The position numbers and the translations under genes were made by a program. Below are positions 8,707 to 17,152 of a stretch of DNA of 49,663 nt, piece by piece. Source of the DNA: Nanobdellota archaeon (GTDB lineage Archaea; Nanobdellota; Nanobdellia; Pacearchaeales; GW2011-AR1). The stretch spans positions 1 to 49,663 of the forward strand of contig JAKADZ010000007.1 of the NCBI GenBank assembly GCA_021818475.1, written 5' to 3'. The notes under the pieces were generated by a model. That model was not told the origin of the DNA, searched no databases, and saw only the letters and a program-made list of their open reading frames with translations. Position 1 is the stretch's first letter. The number at the start of each line of letters is the position of its first letter.

Positions 8707-8904
8707 ATGATAATTCCAGTTAGATGTTTTTCCTGTGGAAAGCCAATTGGCCAACTTTGGGAAGACTATAAAAAAAGAACTGCCAATGGAGAAAATTCAA
8801 AAAAAGTATTGGATGATCTTGGGTTGGAAAGACCCTGTTGCAGAGCAATGTTTTTAGGTCAAACTGATTTAGTTGAATTAGTCGGAAAATTCAAGAAGTC
8901 TTAA
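8707..8904 (+). CDS. rpoN: RNA polymerase subunit Rpb10/RpoN
   Basis: MIIPVRCFSCGKPIG...RPCCRAMFLGQTDL. Confidence 0.96.
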   Translation: MIIPVRCFSCGKPIGQLWEDYKKRTANGENSKKVLDDLGLERPCCRAMFLGQTDLVELVGKFKKS

Positions 8905-9160
8905 TTTTCCATTTATTAACTGCCCCGCAATGATTGCAGGTTATCTCTTTCACTCCTTTTTTTATTCTTATTTTTGAATTATCAAAAGGATTGAAACATT
9001 TTTTGCAGAATTTTTTCCTGAAGTTCCCAAGGGGAACATTATACCTCATTGCTAATTTTTTTATTTTCTTAATTTCTTTTGGAGATTTATTTTCAATATC
9101 TTCAAAGAATTTTTTTATTTCTTTTTCTGTGTCAGATTTAGATAATTTTTTCATTATCAA
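8891..9160 (-). CDS. rnp4: RNase P protein component 4 (Rpr2/Rpp21 family)
   Basis: KKFCKKCFNPF...ITCNHCGAVNKW zinc ribbon preceded by basic helical region; start may be the second Met (MKKL). Confidence 0.8.
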   Translation of the reverse strand: MIMKKLSKSDTEKEIKKFFEDIENKSPKEIKKIKKLAMRYNVPLGNFRKKFCKKCFNPFDNSKIRIKKGVKEITCNHCGAVNKWKIKTS

Positions 9161-9200
9161 TAAAGAAAATCTAACTATAAAAATTTAAAGAAAATCAAAG

Positions 9201-9312
9201 AAGACAGCTTGATTGCTTGGCGCCTTGTCGGGCACTAACACAGTCAACATAGGAAGCTTAACTTCTGTGTTCGGAAAGGGAACAGGTGTTTCCAACCTAT
9301 TATGGCCGTCTT
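9201..9312 (-). rRNA. rrf: 5S ribosomal RNA
   Basis: Reverse complement carries CCGAACACAGAAGTTAAGC; terminal helix AAGACGG/CTGTCTT. Confidence 0.93.
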
Positions 9313-9377
9313 CAAAATCTCGAATAAAACACTATTTATAAAACTTTTTATATGGCTAATTTCTGGTTTTGTTATAT

Positions 9378-9461
9378 GCGGGAGTGCCGGAGTGGTCAAA
9401 CGGGCGAGATTAAGGCTCTCGTAGCTTAGTGCTTGCAAAGGTTCGAATCCTTTCTTCCGCA
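9378..9461 (+). tRNA. tRNA-Leu (anticodon AAG by structure)
   Basis: Acceptor GCGGGAG/CTTCCGC; anticodon stem CGAGA/TCTCG with loop TTAAGGC; long variable arm; T arm AAAGG-TTCGAAT-CCTTT. Confidence 0.88.
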
Positions 9462-9463
9462 TT

Positions 9464-9539
9464 GCGTCCGTAGCTCAGCCTGGATCAGAGCATTTCCGTC
9501 CTAAGGAAAGGGTCGTAGGTTCAAATCCTATCGGACGCG
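9464..9539 (+). tRNA. tRNA-Arg(CCT)
   Basis: Acceptor GCGTCCG/CGGACGC; anticodon stem TTTCC/GGAAA with loop GTCCTAA. Confidence 0.92.
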
Positions 9540-9547
9540 TTAATAAA

Positions 9548-9925
9548 ATGAATAATGAATTAATTGAAAAAGTTATCAATGGAATTGAAAAAATAAAAAT
9601 TAGTTTAGAACCCCTTTGGGGTGTTGCATATCTTATCTCTGGTGAAGCATTGATATCTATAAATCAACCTATCAGCGAGATGACAGTTTCATTAATTCAT
9701 GAGGTACTTCATACTCTTCCAGAATATTTTCTTGCCAATTTTGATAGCGAAAAAAATCAAGAATCTAAAATTGAAAATGATGCACTATCTTTTTATTTTG
9801 ATTATCCCAAAATAAAAAATCTTGCAGAAGAGAGAATAATCCGTTCAGATTGGCCAGAAGGATATCAAATGTTTCTCCCTTTCGAACCCATTGATAAACG
9901 ACAAATCATAAACTTTATTAAATAA
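9548..9925 (+). CDS. Small HExxH-containing putative metallopeptidase-like protein
   Basis: IHEVLHTLPEY (HExxH) followed by ESKIENDALSFYF; lies between two tRNA genes. Confidence 0.6.
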   Translation: MNNELIEKVINGIEKIKISLEPLWGVAYLISGEALISINQPISEMTVSLIHEVLHTLPEYFLANFDSEKNQESKIENDALSFYFDYPKIKNLAEERIIRSDWPEGYQMFLPFEPIDKRQIINFIK

Positions 9926-9945
9926 CATTTGAGTAATATTTTAAT

Positions 9946-10056
9946 GCGCTGATAGTTCAGTGGTAGAATATTTGCCTTCCAAGTAAACGCGAGGTTTTCA
10001 TTCTTCGCTTACAGCAAAGAAAGCAAATGACTCGGGTTCGAGTCCCGATCGGCGCA
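9946..10056 (+). tRNA. tRNA-Gly(TCC), intron-containing
   Basis: Acceptor GCGCTGA/TCGGCGC; anticodon stem TTTGC/GCAAA with loop CTTCCAA interrupted by about 40 nt (about 9982-10021) at position 37/38. Confidence 0.87.
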
Positions 10057-10098
10057 CTTAAATAAACGAGAACCTCCGGTTCCGTCGGTGCATTTATA

Positions 10099-11142
10099 AT
10101 GAACAAAGAAAATTTCAAAAAAAAGTTCACAGAATTTCATGATAAAAATTACAAGCTTTTGCTTTTAATTCCATTAGCTCTGCTAATTTTTGGTTTTGTT
10201 TATCTTGGTTTTTTTTATTCTCAAAATCATGATTTTATGTATAAAGATATTTCATTGACTGGGGGAACTTCCGTAACAATAAATGAGAAAGTTGATCCTG
10301 CTGCACTTACTAATGCAATTTCATCTAAATTACAAAATGTAAATGTAAGGGAAATATCTGATCTTATAACACAACAGCAAATTGCGGTCATAGTAGAAAC
10401 ACAAAGCGATGCTGCAACTGCAAGACAAGTATTGGAAAATTATTTGGGTTATCCTCTTACCGAAAAAAATAGCAGCTTTGAATTTACAGGCTCAAGCCTC
10501 GGCGAAGGTTTTTATTCGCAATTACTTCTTTCAATAATATTTGCATTTACTTTTATGGGGCTGGTAGTATTTTTTATCTTCTCTAAAAATACCAAAATAA
10601 AAATTTTGCTTGCATTTTTATCTATTCTAACTCCCTCTTTATTTTTCTTTGGGCACGTAATCTCTCTAAACGAATCCTTCATTCTTTCTATAGTAGTTCT
10701 TTTAGTCAGCCTTTTTTTCTATGTAAAAGAAAGCATCCCTTCAGTTGCAGTAATTGCTTCTGCTTTTGCAGACATTTTTATGACTTTAATTGTGGTTGAT
10801 TTGGCCGGAATGCATGTTTCAAGTGCAGGAATTGTCGCATTCTTAATGTTAATTGGTTATTCTGTTGATACAGATATTTTACTTACAACCCGGGCAGTTA
10901 AAAGAGATAACGGTTCTTTAAATCAGAGGATGTTTGAATCTTTCAAAACTGGAATAACCATGACTCTTGCTTCTCTTTTTGCTTTGCTCGCCGCATTGAT
11001 TATTGTCGGTCCGTTCTCTTCAGTATTATCCCAGATTTTTACAATAATGATTATAGGATTGGGTTTTGATATCCTTAACACCTGGTTGACTAATGTATCT
11101 CTGGTTAAATGGTATTTATTGAGGAAAAAACATGAAGATTAA
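10099..11142 (+). CDS. secF: Protein translocase subunit SecF
   Basis: SLTGGTSVTI, VDTDILLTTRAVKR, TM pattern, adjacent SecD. Confidence 0.92.
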   Translation: MNKENFKKKFTEFHDKNYKLLLLIPLALLIFGFVYLGFFYSQNHDFMYKDISLTGGTSVTINEKVDPAALTNAISSKLQNVNVREISDLITQQQIAVIVETQSDAATARQVLENYLGYPLTEKNSSFEFTGSSLGEGFYSQLLLSIIFAFTFMGLVVFFIFSKNTKIKILLAFLSILTPSLFFFGHVISLNESFILSIVVLLVSLFFYVKESIPSVAVIASAFADIFMTLIVVDLAGMHVSSAGIVAFLMLIGYSVDTDILLTTRAVKRDNGSLNQRMFESFKTGITMTLASLFALLAALIIVGPFSSVLSQIFTIMIIGLGFDILNTWLTNVSLVKWYLLRKKHED

Positions 11143-12667
11143 ACTTACTTGGAGAATCTGGCTTTGGATAGTAATAGTATTATTATCTTTGATCGCAATA
11201 TTTTACAATCCGAATTACACATTTCAGAAAGGAGTTTTAATAACCAGTGTTACCCAAAATTCTTCCGCATTTGAACAGGGGTTAAGAGCGGGGCAGATTA
11301 TCACTGCTATCGACGGAAAATCAATCTCAAACATTGATGATTATTCTAAGATAATATCCGGGAAATTTACATCCAATCAGTCGGTAAAAACAATTATCAC
11401 CACAAAAAATTCTGAGTATGTTTTATATTCTAACAGCATTGATCTAACTGTTTCAAATCTTCCGGTTACAAATTTAAAATTAGGGCTTGATTTGAGCGGA
11501 GGAGCTAGAGCATTGGTTCAGGCTCAGGGGCATAAGCTTACTTCCTCTGAAGTAAATAACTTAGTTGATGTCATAAGCAATAGATTAAATGTTTACGGAA
11601 TTTCTGATTTAACCATCAGCCCGGTTACGGATTTAAGCGGGAATTATTATATGCTTGTGGAAATTGCAGGAGCGACTCCGTCTGATTTAGAAAATTTAAT
11701 TTCCCAACAGGGTAAGTTCGAAGCGAAAATTGGAAATGATACTGTATTCACTGGGGGGCAGCAGGATATAACTTCAGTGGCTCAGTCGGGACAGGATGCC
11801 GGAATTTATTCCTGTGATCAAAATACTCAGGGATACTATTGCAATTTTAGATTTACAGTTTATTTAAGTCAGGCTGCTGCAGAAAGACAAGCTGCATTGA
11901 CTAATAATTTGACAATAAACTCTAGCGCAGGGGGAGATACTTTATCTAAAACTTTGGATCTTTACGTTGATGATAAATTAATTGACAGTTTAACAATAAG
12001 TTCTGATCTTAAAGGAAGAGTGACCACCCAGGTTTCTATTCAGGGTTCTGGCTCGGGGGCAACCAGGGATGATGCAATTACTGCTGCACAAAATGATATG
12101 AAAAAATTGCAGACAATTTTAATAACAGGAAGCTTACCCTTCAAATTAGAAATTGTTAAATTAGATACAATTTCCCCTACATTGGGAAGTAGTTTTACAA
12201 AATATATTCTTTTGGCAGGAGTTATTGCTCTTCTTTTGGTAGCAGTAATCGTTTTTTTCAGATATAGAACTAAATCTGCAATTGCACCTATACTGGTTTG
12301 TGCTTCAGAGATAATAATTACCCTTGGGGTCGCATCAGTTATCAAATGGTATCTTGACTTGCCAAGTATAGCCGGAATTTTGGCGGCGATAGGAACAGGA
12401 GTTGATGACCAGATTGTGGTTCTTGATGAGGCAAGGCATAAAGAAGGAGGATTGAATATTAAACAAAAGATAAAGAGAGCATTTGCAATTGTTATGGGAG
12501 CTTATTTTGCTTCAGTTGTATCTCTGCTTCCTCTTCTTGGTGCAGGTGCAGGCTTGTTAAAGGGATTTGTGGTAACCACTGTGATTGGAATAACTATTGG
12601 GGTGTTGATAACACGACGTGCTTTTGCTGACATCGTAAGATTAGTGGAAAAAGACAATGCTTCCTAA
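11132..12667 (+). CDS. secD: Protein translocase subunit SecD with PDZ-like N-terminal insert
   Basis: LKLGLDLSGGARALVQAQG, GTGVDDQIVVLDEA; N-terminal GVLITSVTQNSSAFEQGLRAGQIITAIDGKSIS. Confidence 0.93.
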   Translation: MKIKLTWRIWLWIVIVLLSLIAIFYNPNYTFQKGVLITSVTQNSSAFEQGLRAGQIITAIDGKSISNIDDYSKIISGKFTSNQSVKTIITTKNSEYVLYSNSIDLTVSNLPVTNLKLGLDLSGGARALVQAQGHKLTSSEVNNLVDVISNRLNVYGISDLTISPVTDLSGNYYMLVEIAGATPSDLENLISQQGKFEAKIGNDTVFTGGQQDITSVAQSGQDAGIYSCDQNTQGYYCNFRFTVYLSQAAAERQAALTNNLTINSSAGGDTLSKTLDLYVDDKLIDSLTISSDLKGRVTTQVSIQGSGSGATRDDAITAAQNDMKKLQTILITGSLPFKLEIVKLDTISPTLGSSFTKYILLAGVIALLLVAVIVFFRYRTKSAIAPILVCASEIIITLGVASVIKWYLDLPSIAGILAAIGTGVDDQIVVLDEARHKEGGLNIKQKIKRAFAIVMGAYFASVVSLLPLLGAGAGLLKGFVVTTVIGITIGVLITRRAFADIVRLVEKDNAS

Positions 12668-13115
12668 AATTCATTTTATAATCGGATTATTGTTTATAAT
12701 CATCCTTCATTTTATTTTTCCCCTAATCAGTTTTCTTAATCTTATGATTATCCTTTTTTCAAGTGTTTTTATCGATGTGGATCATGTTTTTTATTATATC
12801 GTGAAAGAAAAAAATATCAATCCTTGGAAAGCATATTCTTGGTTTAAATCTCATTTAAATCATACCCTCTCTCTGCCGATGAATGAAAGAAAAAAAATTT
12901 ATACCGGATTTTATTTTTTTCACGGTGTTGAGGGGTTAATTCTATTATTTATTTTGGGAACTTATGTAAATCAGATATTTTATTTTGTCTTTATCGGATT
13001 TTTTCTTCATATGGCCGTAGATATTCCTTCAGAAATATTCCTTAAAAGAACTGCAGATAAATCTTCATTAATCTGGAATTATCATCGATTTAAATTATTA
13101 AATAGATCTAATTGA
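12657..13115 (+). CDS. Membrane protein, metal-dependent hydrolase-like
   Basis: SSVFIDVDHVFYYIV and conserved His/Asp in hydrophobic context (HMAVDIPSE). Confidence 0.5.
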   Translation: MLPKIHFIIGLLFIIILHFIFPLISFLNLMIILFSSVFIDVDHVFYYIVKEKNINPWKAYSWFKSHLNHTLSLPMNERKKIYTGFYFFHGVEGLILLFILGTYVNQIFYFVFIGFFLHMAVDIPSEIFLKRTADKSSLIWNYHRFKLLNRSN

Positions 13116-13138
13116 TTTTTTACCCTTTTGAAATCTTA

Positions 13139-14059
13139 TCATATCTTATTTATATATCCTTTAATCATTCCAAATCCGTAACTAAGATGAATTATTGGAA
13201 AAATAAAAATTAATAAAAAAATTGCAAACAAATTTTTATTCTTTATAGACTCATAAATTGAAAAAATGAAATCTAATAATAGATATAATCCTAATGGAAA
13301 AAACAAAATAACATTTGGAATAAGGTTTATTTTCAATAGTTCTAAAACCAATAGAATTAATGTTGCAAAAAGATAAACACAAAATAAGAGAGGGATCAAG
13401 AAAAATGGTCTCTTTAAAGTATCCGCAAATTTTTCTTTTTTTGTTCGCGTTCTTCCATAGCTTGCAATTTGTTTTATCAGCGCTTTTATGGTCTCCCTTC
13501 TTTTATGATATAATATTAAATCTGGACAATAAGCTACCTTTAATCCATTATCTTTCGCATCTTCAATAAATTTTGGGTCTTCTCCGGGAAATAAATTTGG
13601 GTCAAACTGGATTTTTTTCATTACCCCTTTCTTGCACAAAAGATTTGCAGAAGTCAGCATTGTTTCATCTGCATCCAACTTTAATTTATCCTGCGCATAT
13701 CTTGTTCCCATTTTCCATGCTCCAAATTTAGAGGAAAGGGCATAACCCGAGATTTTTCCAAATCCCCTTTGCCATTTGGGAGTAAGTTGAGCTCCCCCCA
13801 CGATATCAATTTCTTTATACTTTCTAAAAAATTCTTCTGCTTCTTTTAAATAATTAATATCTAATGTTGCATCATCATCCAGGAAAACAATTATGTCTCC
13901 TTTGGCAACTTCTGCCCCACTATTCCGGTTCTCACTTGGATTTAGTCCTTCTCTTACAATTACCTCATATTCTTTTTTTGGATAATTTAATTCTTTTATA
14001 GAATCAATGATTTCCGCATTTCTCCCAGGAGCAAGGGGAATGACTAATGAAAATTTCAT
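13139..14059 (-). CDS. Family 2-like glycosyltransferase with C-terminal TM helices
   Basis: GDIIVFLDDDATLD and FPGEDPKF. Confidence 0.88.
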   Translation of the reverse strand: MKFSLVIPLAPGRNAEIIDSIKELNYPKKEYEVIVREGLNPSENRNSGAEVAKGDIIVFLDDDATLDINYLKEAEEFFRKYKEIDIVGGAQLTPKWQRGFGKISGYALSSKFGAWKMGTRYAQDKLKLDADETMLTSANLLCKKGVMKKIQFDPNLFPGEDPKFIEDAKDNGLKVAYCPDLILYHKRRETIKALIKQIASYGRTRTKKEKFADTLKRPFFLIPLLFCVYLFATLILLVLELLKINLIPNVILFFPLGLYLLLDFIFSIYESIKNKNLFAIFLLIFIFPIIHLSYGFGMIKGYINKI

Positions 14060-14133
14060 TCAATTAATTGGGTCTTATCATTTAAAAATTAATGCTACAT
14101 TAATTTTAAAAGCCTAATCTTTCTTTTTTTTGA

Positions 14134-15645
14134 ATGATTCGAAGAGATTCCGACGAAATAAAAGACCAGCTTATAAAAAATAGTTTTTGGAATTTTATAA
14201 ACAGTTTAATAAATCGATTCGGCAGTTTTATCCTGGTAATTCTCATTTCAAAAATATTGATGCCTGAAGGATTTGGCAGATATTCTCTTGCACTAAGTGT
14301 GGCTTTATTTTTTATAACTTTCTCTGATATGGGGGTTAATCAGACTCTGATAAGATATGTTTCATTTGGAATCCATAAAAAAAGCGGAGAATCTTCTTCT
14401 TATTTGAAATATCTCCTTAAAATAAAATTCCTTCTTACTGTTCTTTTTTCTCTCTTAATGTTAATCTTGTCTTATCCTCTTTCAGTTTATATGTTCCACG
14501 ACACTGAGCTGTTTATTCCGCTCCTAGTCCTTTCTTTTTATGTCTTCATTGTATCTCTGACTGGTTTTTTTGAATCCTTATTTTTCCTCAAAAAAAATGT
14601 AAAATATATCTCCGCAAAAGAAACTGTTCTTTTGATTCTAAAATTAATTGCGGTTATCTTTATAGGATATGTTACTTATTCCCAGAGATTAGTTCTTATC
14701 TTCCTTTCTTTTTTTGTTTTTTCTATTGGGGTTTTCTTATTTGACTTTTATCTTTCCAAACATTTTTACCCTTATTTATTCTCTCGATATGAAAAAGAGA
14801 TAGATAAAAAAGAAATAAGAAAATTTATTTTTTCCTTGAATATTCAGAATATTTCCCTGACAATTCTTTCTCAGGCAACAATAATTATTTTGGGAATTTT
14901 TCTATCAAAAGATTATATTGGTTATTATAACTCTTCATTAATTCTTGTTACCAGCATTGCAAATCTGTTCATGTTTTCTTCAGTACTTTTGCCAATTTTG
15001 ACTAAGATGAATGAAAATGATTTTCCTAATTTCATAAAAAAAATTTTTAATCTTATTATGACTGTGCTGCTCCCAATATCTTTTGGGTTGGCTTTATTAT
15101 CTCGGTATTTCATATTTTTTATATACGGTGAGAATTATCTTGCTGCAAGTACCTCTTTGGCAATTTTGGCTTTCCTGATTCCATTTATGTCTGGAGTTGA
15201 TCTTGCTCTTGCATCCTTCCTTGCACGAAATAAGCAGAAAAAATTTTCTATTTTAATGTTTTCTTCAACTATTCTTCTGATTGCATCAAATTACCTTTTT
15301 ATTACTTTGCTGCTTTCTTTTTCTCCGGAATCAGTTTTGGTTGGAGTATCCTGGGCAAATTTATTGACTTGGGGTTTTTGTTTTGCCTTTTCTGTTTTTT
15401 TATTAAAAAAAGAACTGAAAGTGCAGATAATTTCTTCATGGATAATTAAGCCGATTCTTTCCTGCTTAATTATGTCTGGATTTTTATTTTTATCCCTAAA
15501 TTCTTTTGGAGAAATGAACATGATTAAAGGAATTATTTTAATTTTATTTGGAGCAGGGATTTATTTTAGTTCATTGTATTTAATGGGGGGAATTAATAAA
15601 GAAGAAATAAAAGGGATAATCCGTTTAGCAGTAAGAAAAAAATAA
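14134..15645 (+). CDS. Oligosaccharide flippase (Wzx/MATE-like)
   Basis: 503 aa multi-TM with RFGSFILVILISKILMPEGFGRYSLALSV. Confidence 0.88.
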   Translation: MIRRDSDEIKDQLIKNSFWNFINSLINRFGSFILVILISKILMPEGFGRYSLALSVALFFITFSDMGVNQTLIRYVSFGIHKKSGESSSYLKYLLKIKFLLTVLFSLLMLILSYPLSVYMFHDTELFIPLLVLSFYVFIVSLTGFFESLFFLKKNVKYISAKETVLLILKLIAVIFIGYVTYSQRLVLIFLSFFVFSIGVFLFDFYLSKHFYPYLFSRYEKEIDKKEIRKFIFSLNIQNISLTILSQATIIILGIFLSKDYIGYYNSSLILVTSIANLFMFSSVLLPILTKMNENDFPNFIKKIFNLIMTVLLPISFGLALLSRYFIFFIYGENYLAASTSLAILAFLIPFMSGVDLALASFLARNKQKKFSILMFSSTILLIASNYLFITLLLSFSPESVLVGVSWANLLTWGFCFAFSVFLLKKELKVQIISSWIIKPILSCLIMSGFLFLSLNSFGEMNMIKGIILILFGAGIYFSSLYLMGGINKEEIKGIIRLAVRKK

Positions 15646-16767
15646 TTAATTTTCTTTTAATATTTGTTCAAGAGAATTGCAGACATAATCAATTTCTTCA
15701 TCACTTATATTACTGGAACTTGGAAGATAAAATCCTCTCCTGCTGATTCTGTCTGCTATCGGAAAACTCCCTGAACAATCTGGGACATTTTCTGCGGTTT
15801 TATTTACATAAGCGGGCTGTTGGTGCATTGGTATAAAAAAACTTCTTGTTTCTATTCCTTCTTCAGCCAATTTATCTTTTAATTCATCTCTGCTTAATCT
15901 TACATTTTCATCTAAAACAACCCCATACATCCAGTAAACATTTTTTGCATAAGATTTCTCTTTTGGAAGAATCAATCCTTTTACTTTTTCTAATCTTTGA
16001 TTGTATCTTATTCCCACCTCTCTTCTGGCATCGACGAGCATTTTTGCATTTTCCATCTGCGCACATCCTATTGCTGCCTGCAGATTTGTTATTCTGTAAT
16101 TAAATCCCACTTCACTATGCACAAATCGGGGATGGTCAAATGCATGATTCCTCAATTTTTTTATCCTATCTGCAATTTCCTTATTCTGCGTTGTGCACAT
16201 TCCGCCTTCTCCGGTGGTTATTATTTTATTTGCGTAAAAACTAAAACATCCGACATCGCTCATAGACCCGCATCTCTTCCCATTGTATTCTGCACCATGC
16301 GCTTCTGCTGCATCTTCTATCACATAAAGATTATATTTTTTAGCCAGATAGTTAATTTTGTCCATGTCACAGGGATGCCCGTAAATATGGACCGGCATTA
16401 TTGCCTTTGTTCTTTCAGTTATTTTTTCTTCAATTTTATCTGCATCAATACAATAAGTTTCTGGATCAGAATCAACAAGAACAGGTTTGGCTCCTGTAAA
16501 AATAATTGCATTTGTTGATGCTGCCATAGTGAAAGTGGGGGCAATCACTTCATCTCCTTTTTTTAACCCCAGGGCAGAACATGCTAAATGCAATGCCGCC
16601 AATCCGCTTGTACAACAGGCCGCATACTTTGTTTTGCAGAACTGTGCAAAATCTTCTTCAAATCGGGTTATATATTCCCCATTACTGCTTATCCAGTTAG
16701 TTTCAACTGCATCATCGATATATTTTTTTTCATTTCCTGGAAGCCATGGTTTGCATACCGGTATCAT
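15646..16767 (-). CDS. DegT/DnrJ/EryC1 aminotransferase (perosamine synthase-like)
   Basis: CTSGLAALHLA, VIEDAAEAHGAEY, FSFYANKIITTGEGGM. Confidence 0.9.
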   Translation of the reverse strand: MIPVCKPWLPGNEKKYIDDAVETNWISSNGEYITRFEEDFAQFCKTKYAACCTSGLAALHLACSALGLKKGDEVIAPTFTMAASTNAIIFTGAKPVLVDSDPETYCIDADKIEEKITERTKAIMPVHIYGHPCDMDKINYLAKKYNLYVIEDAAEAHGAEYNGKRCGSMSDVGCFSFYANKIITTGEGGMCTTQNKEIADRIKKLRNHAFDHPRFVHSEVGFNYRITNLQAAIGCAQMENAKMLVDARREVGIRYNQRLEKVKGLILPKEKSYAKNVYWMYGVVLDENVRLSRDELKDKLAEEGIETRSFFIPMHQQPAYVNKTAENVPDCSGSFPIADRISRRGFYLPSSSNISDEEIDYVCNSLEQILKEN

Positions 16768-16768
16768 T

Positions 16769-17152
16769 TTAATCTTTAAGAGTTACTCTGACTACATCAT
16801 CTTCATAGCCTGTTCCTGCCCTCGATTCAGAAATCATATCAATAAACACACTTTTTTCTAAGGCTCTTACTTTGTGAATTATTTTGTTTTGAATGGTAAT
16901 CAATTCTCCTGGGTTTAAAACAATCTTTTCTATCTCCCCCGCAGATTCCGGCGTTGCAAGAGAAATTTCCAGTTTTCCTGAAAGTAAATAATTATACTGT
17001 ACAGAAAGATTATGGTAATGATTCCCTCTTACCGAATCTTTTTCACTTACTATCAATCCTACATGGCTTATTTTTTCATTAAGTAAATCAGTGATGCTTC
17101 CTCTCGCATCCGCATATACAGGATCAATTTTTTGAATTGTTACGCCTTTCAT
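16769..17152 (-). CDS. Cupin-fold sugar-modifying or binding protein
   Basis: RGSITDLL, VRGNHYHNLSVQYNYLLSGKLEI. Confidence 0.7.
   Translation of the reverse strand: MKGVTIQKIDPVYADARGSITDLLNEKISHVGLIVSEKDSVRGNHYHNLSVQYNYLLSGKLEISLATPESAGEIEKIVLNPGELITIQNKIIHKVRALEKSVFIDMISESRAGTGYEDDVVRVTLKD

Noticed and set aside
9244-9462. 72-aa minus-strand ORF
   Set aside because: Lies over 5S rRNA and antisense tRNA-Leu; no protein features.
9548-10056. Integrated mobile element between tRNA genes
   Set aside because: No integrase, no att duplication of convincing length; only a degenerate short match near the tRNA-Gly end.
15997-16518. 173-aa plus-strand ORF opposite aminotransferase
   Set aside because: Shadow ORF; the DegT aminotransferase on the opposite strand has clear motifs.
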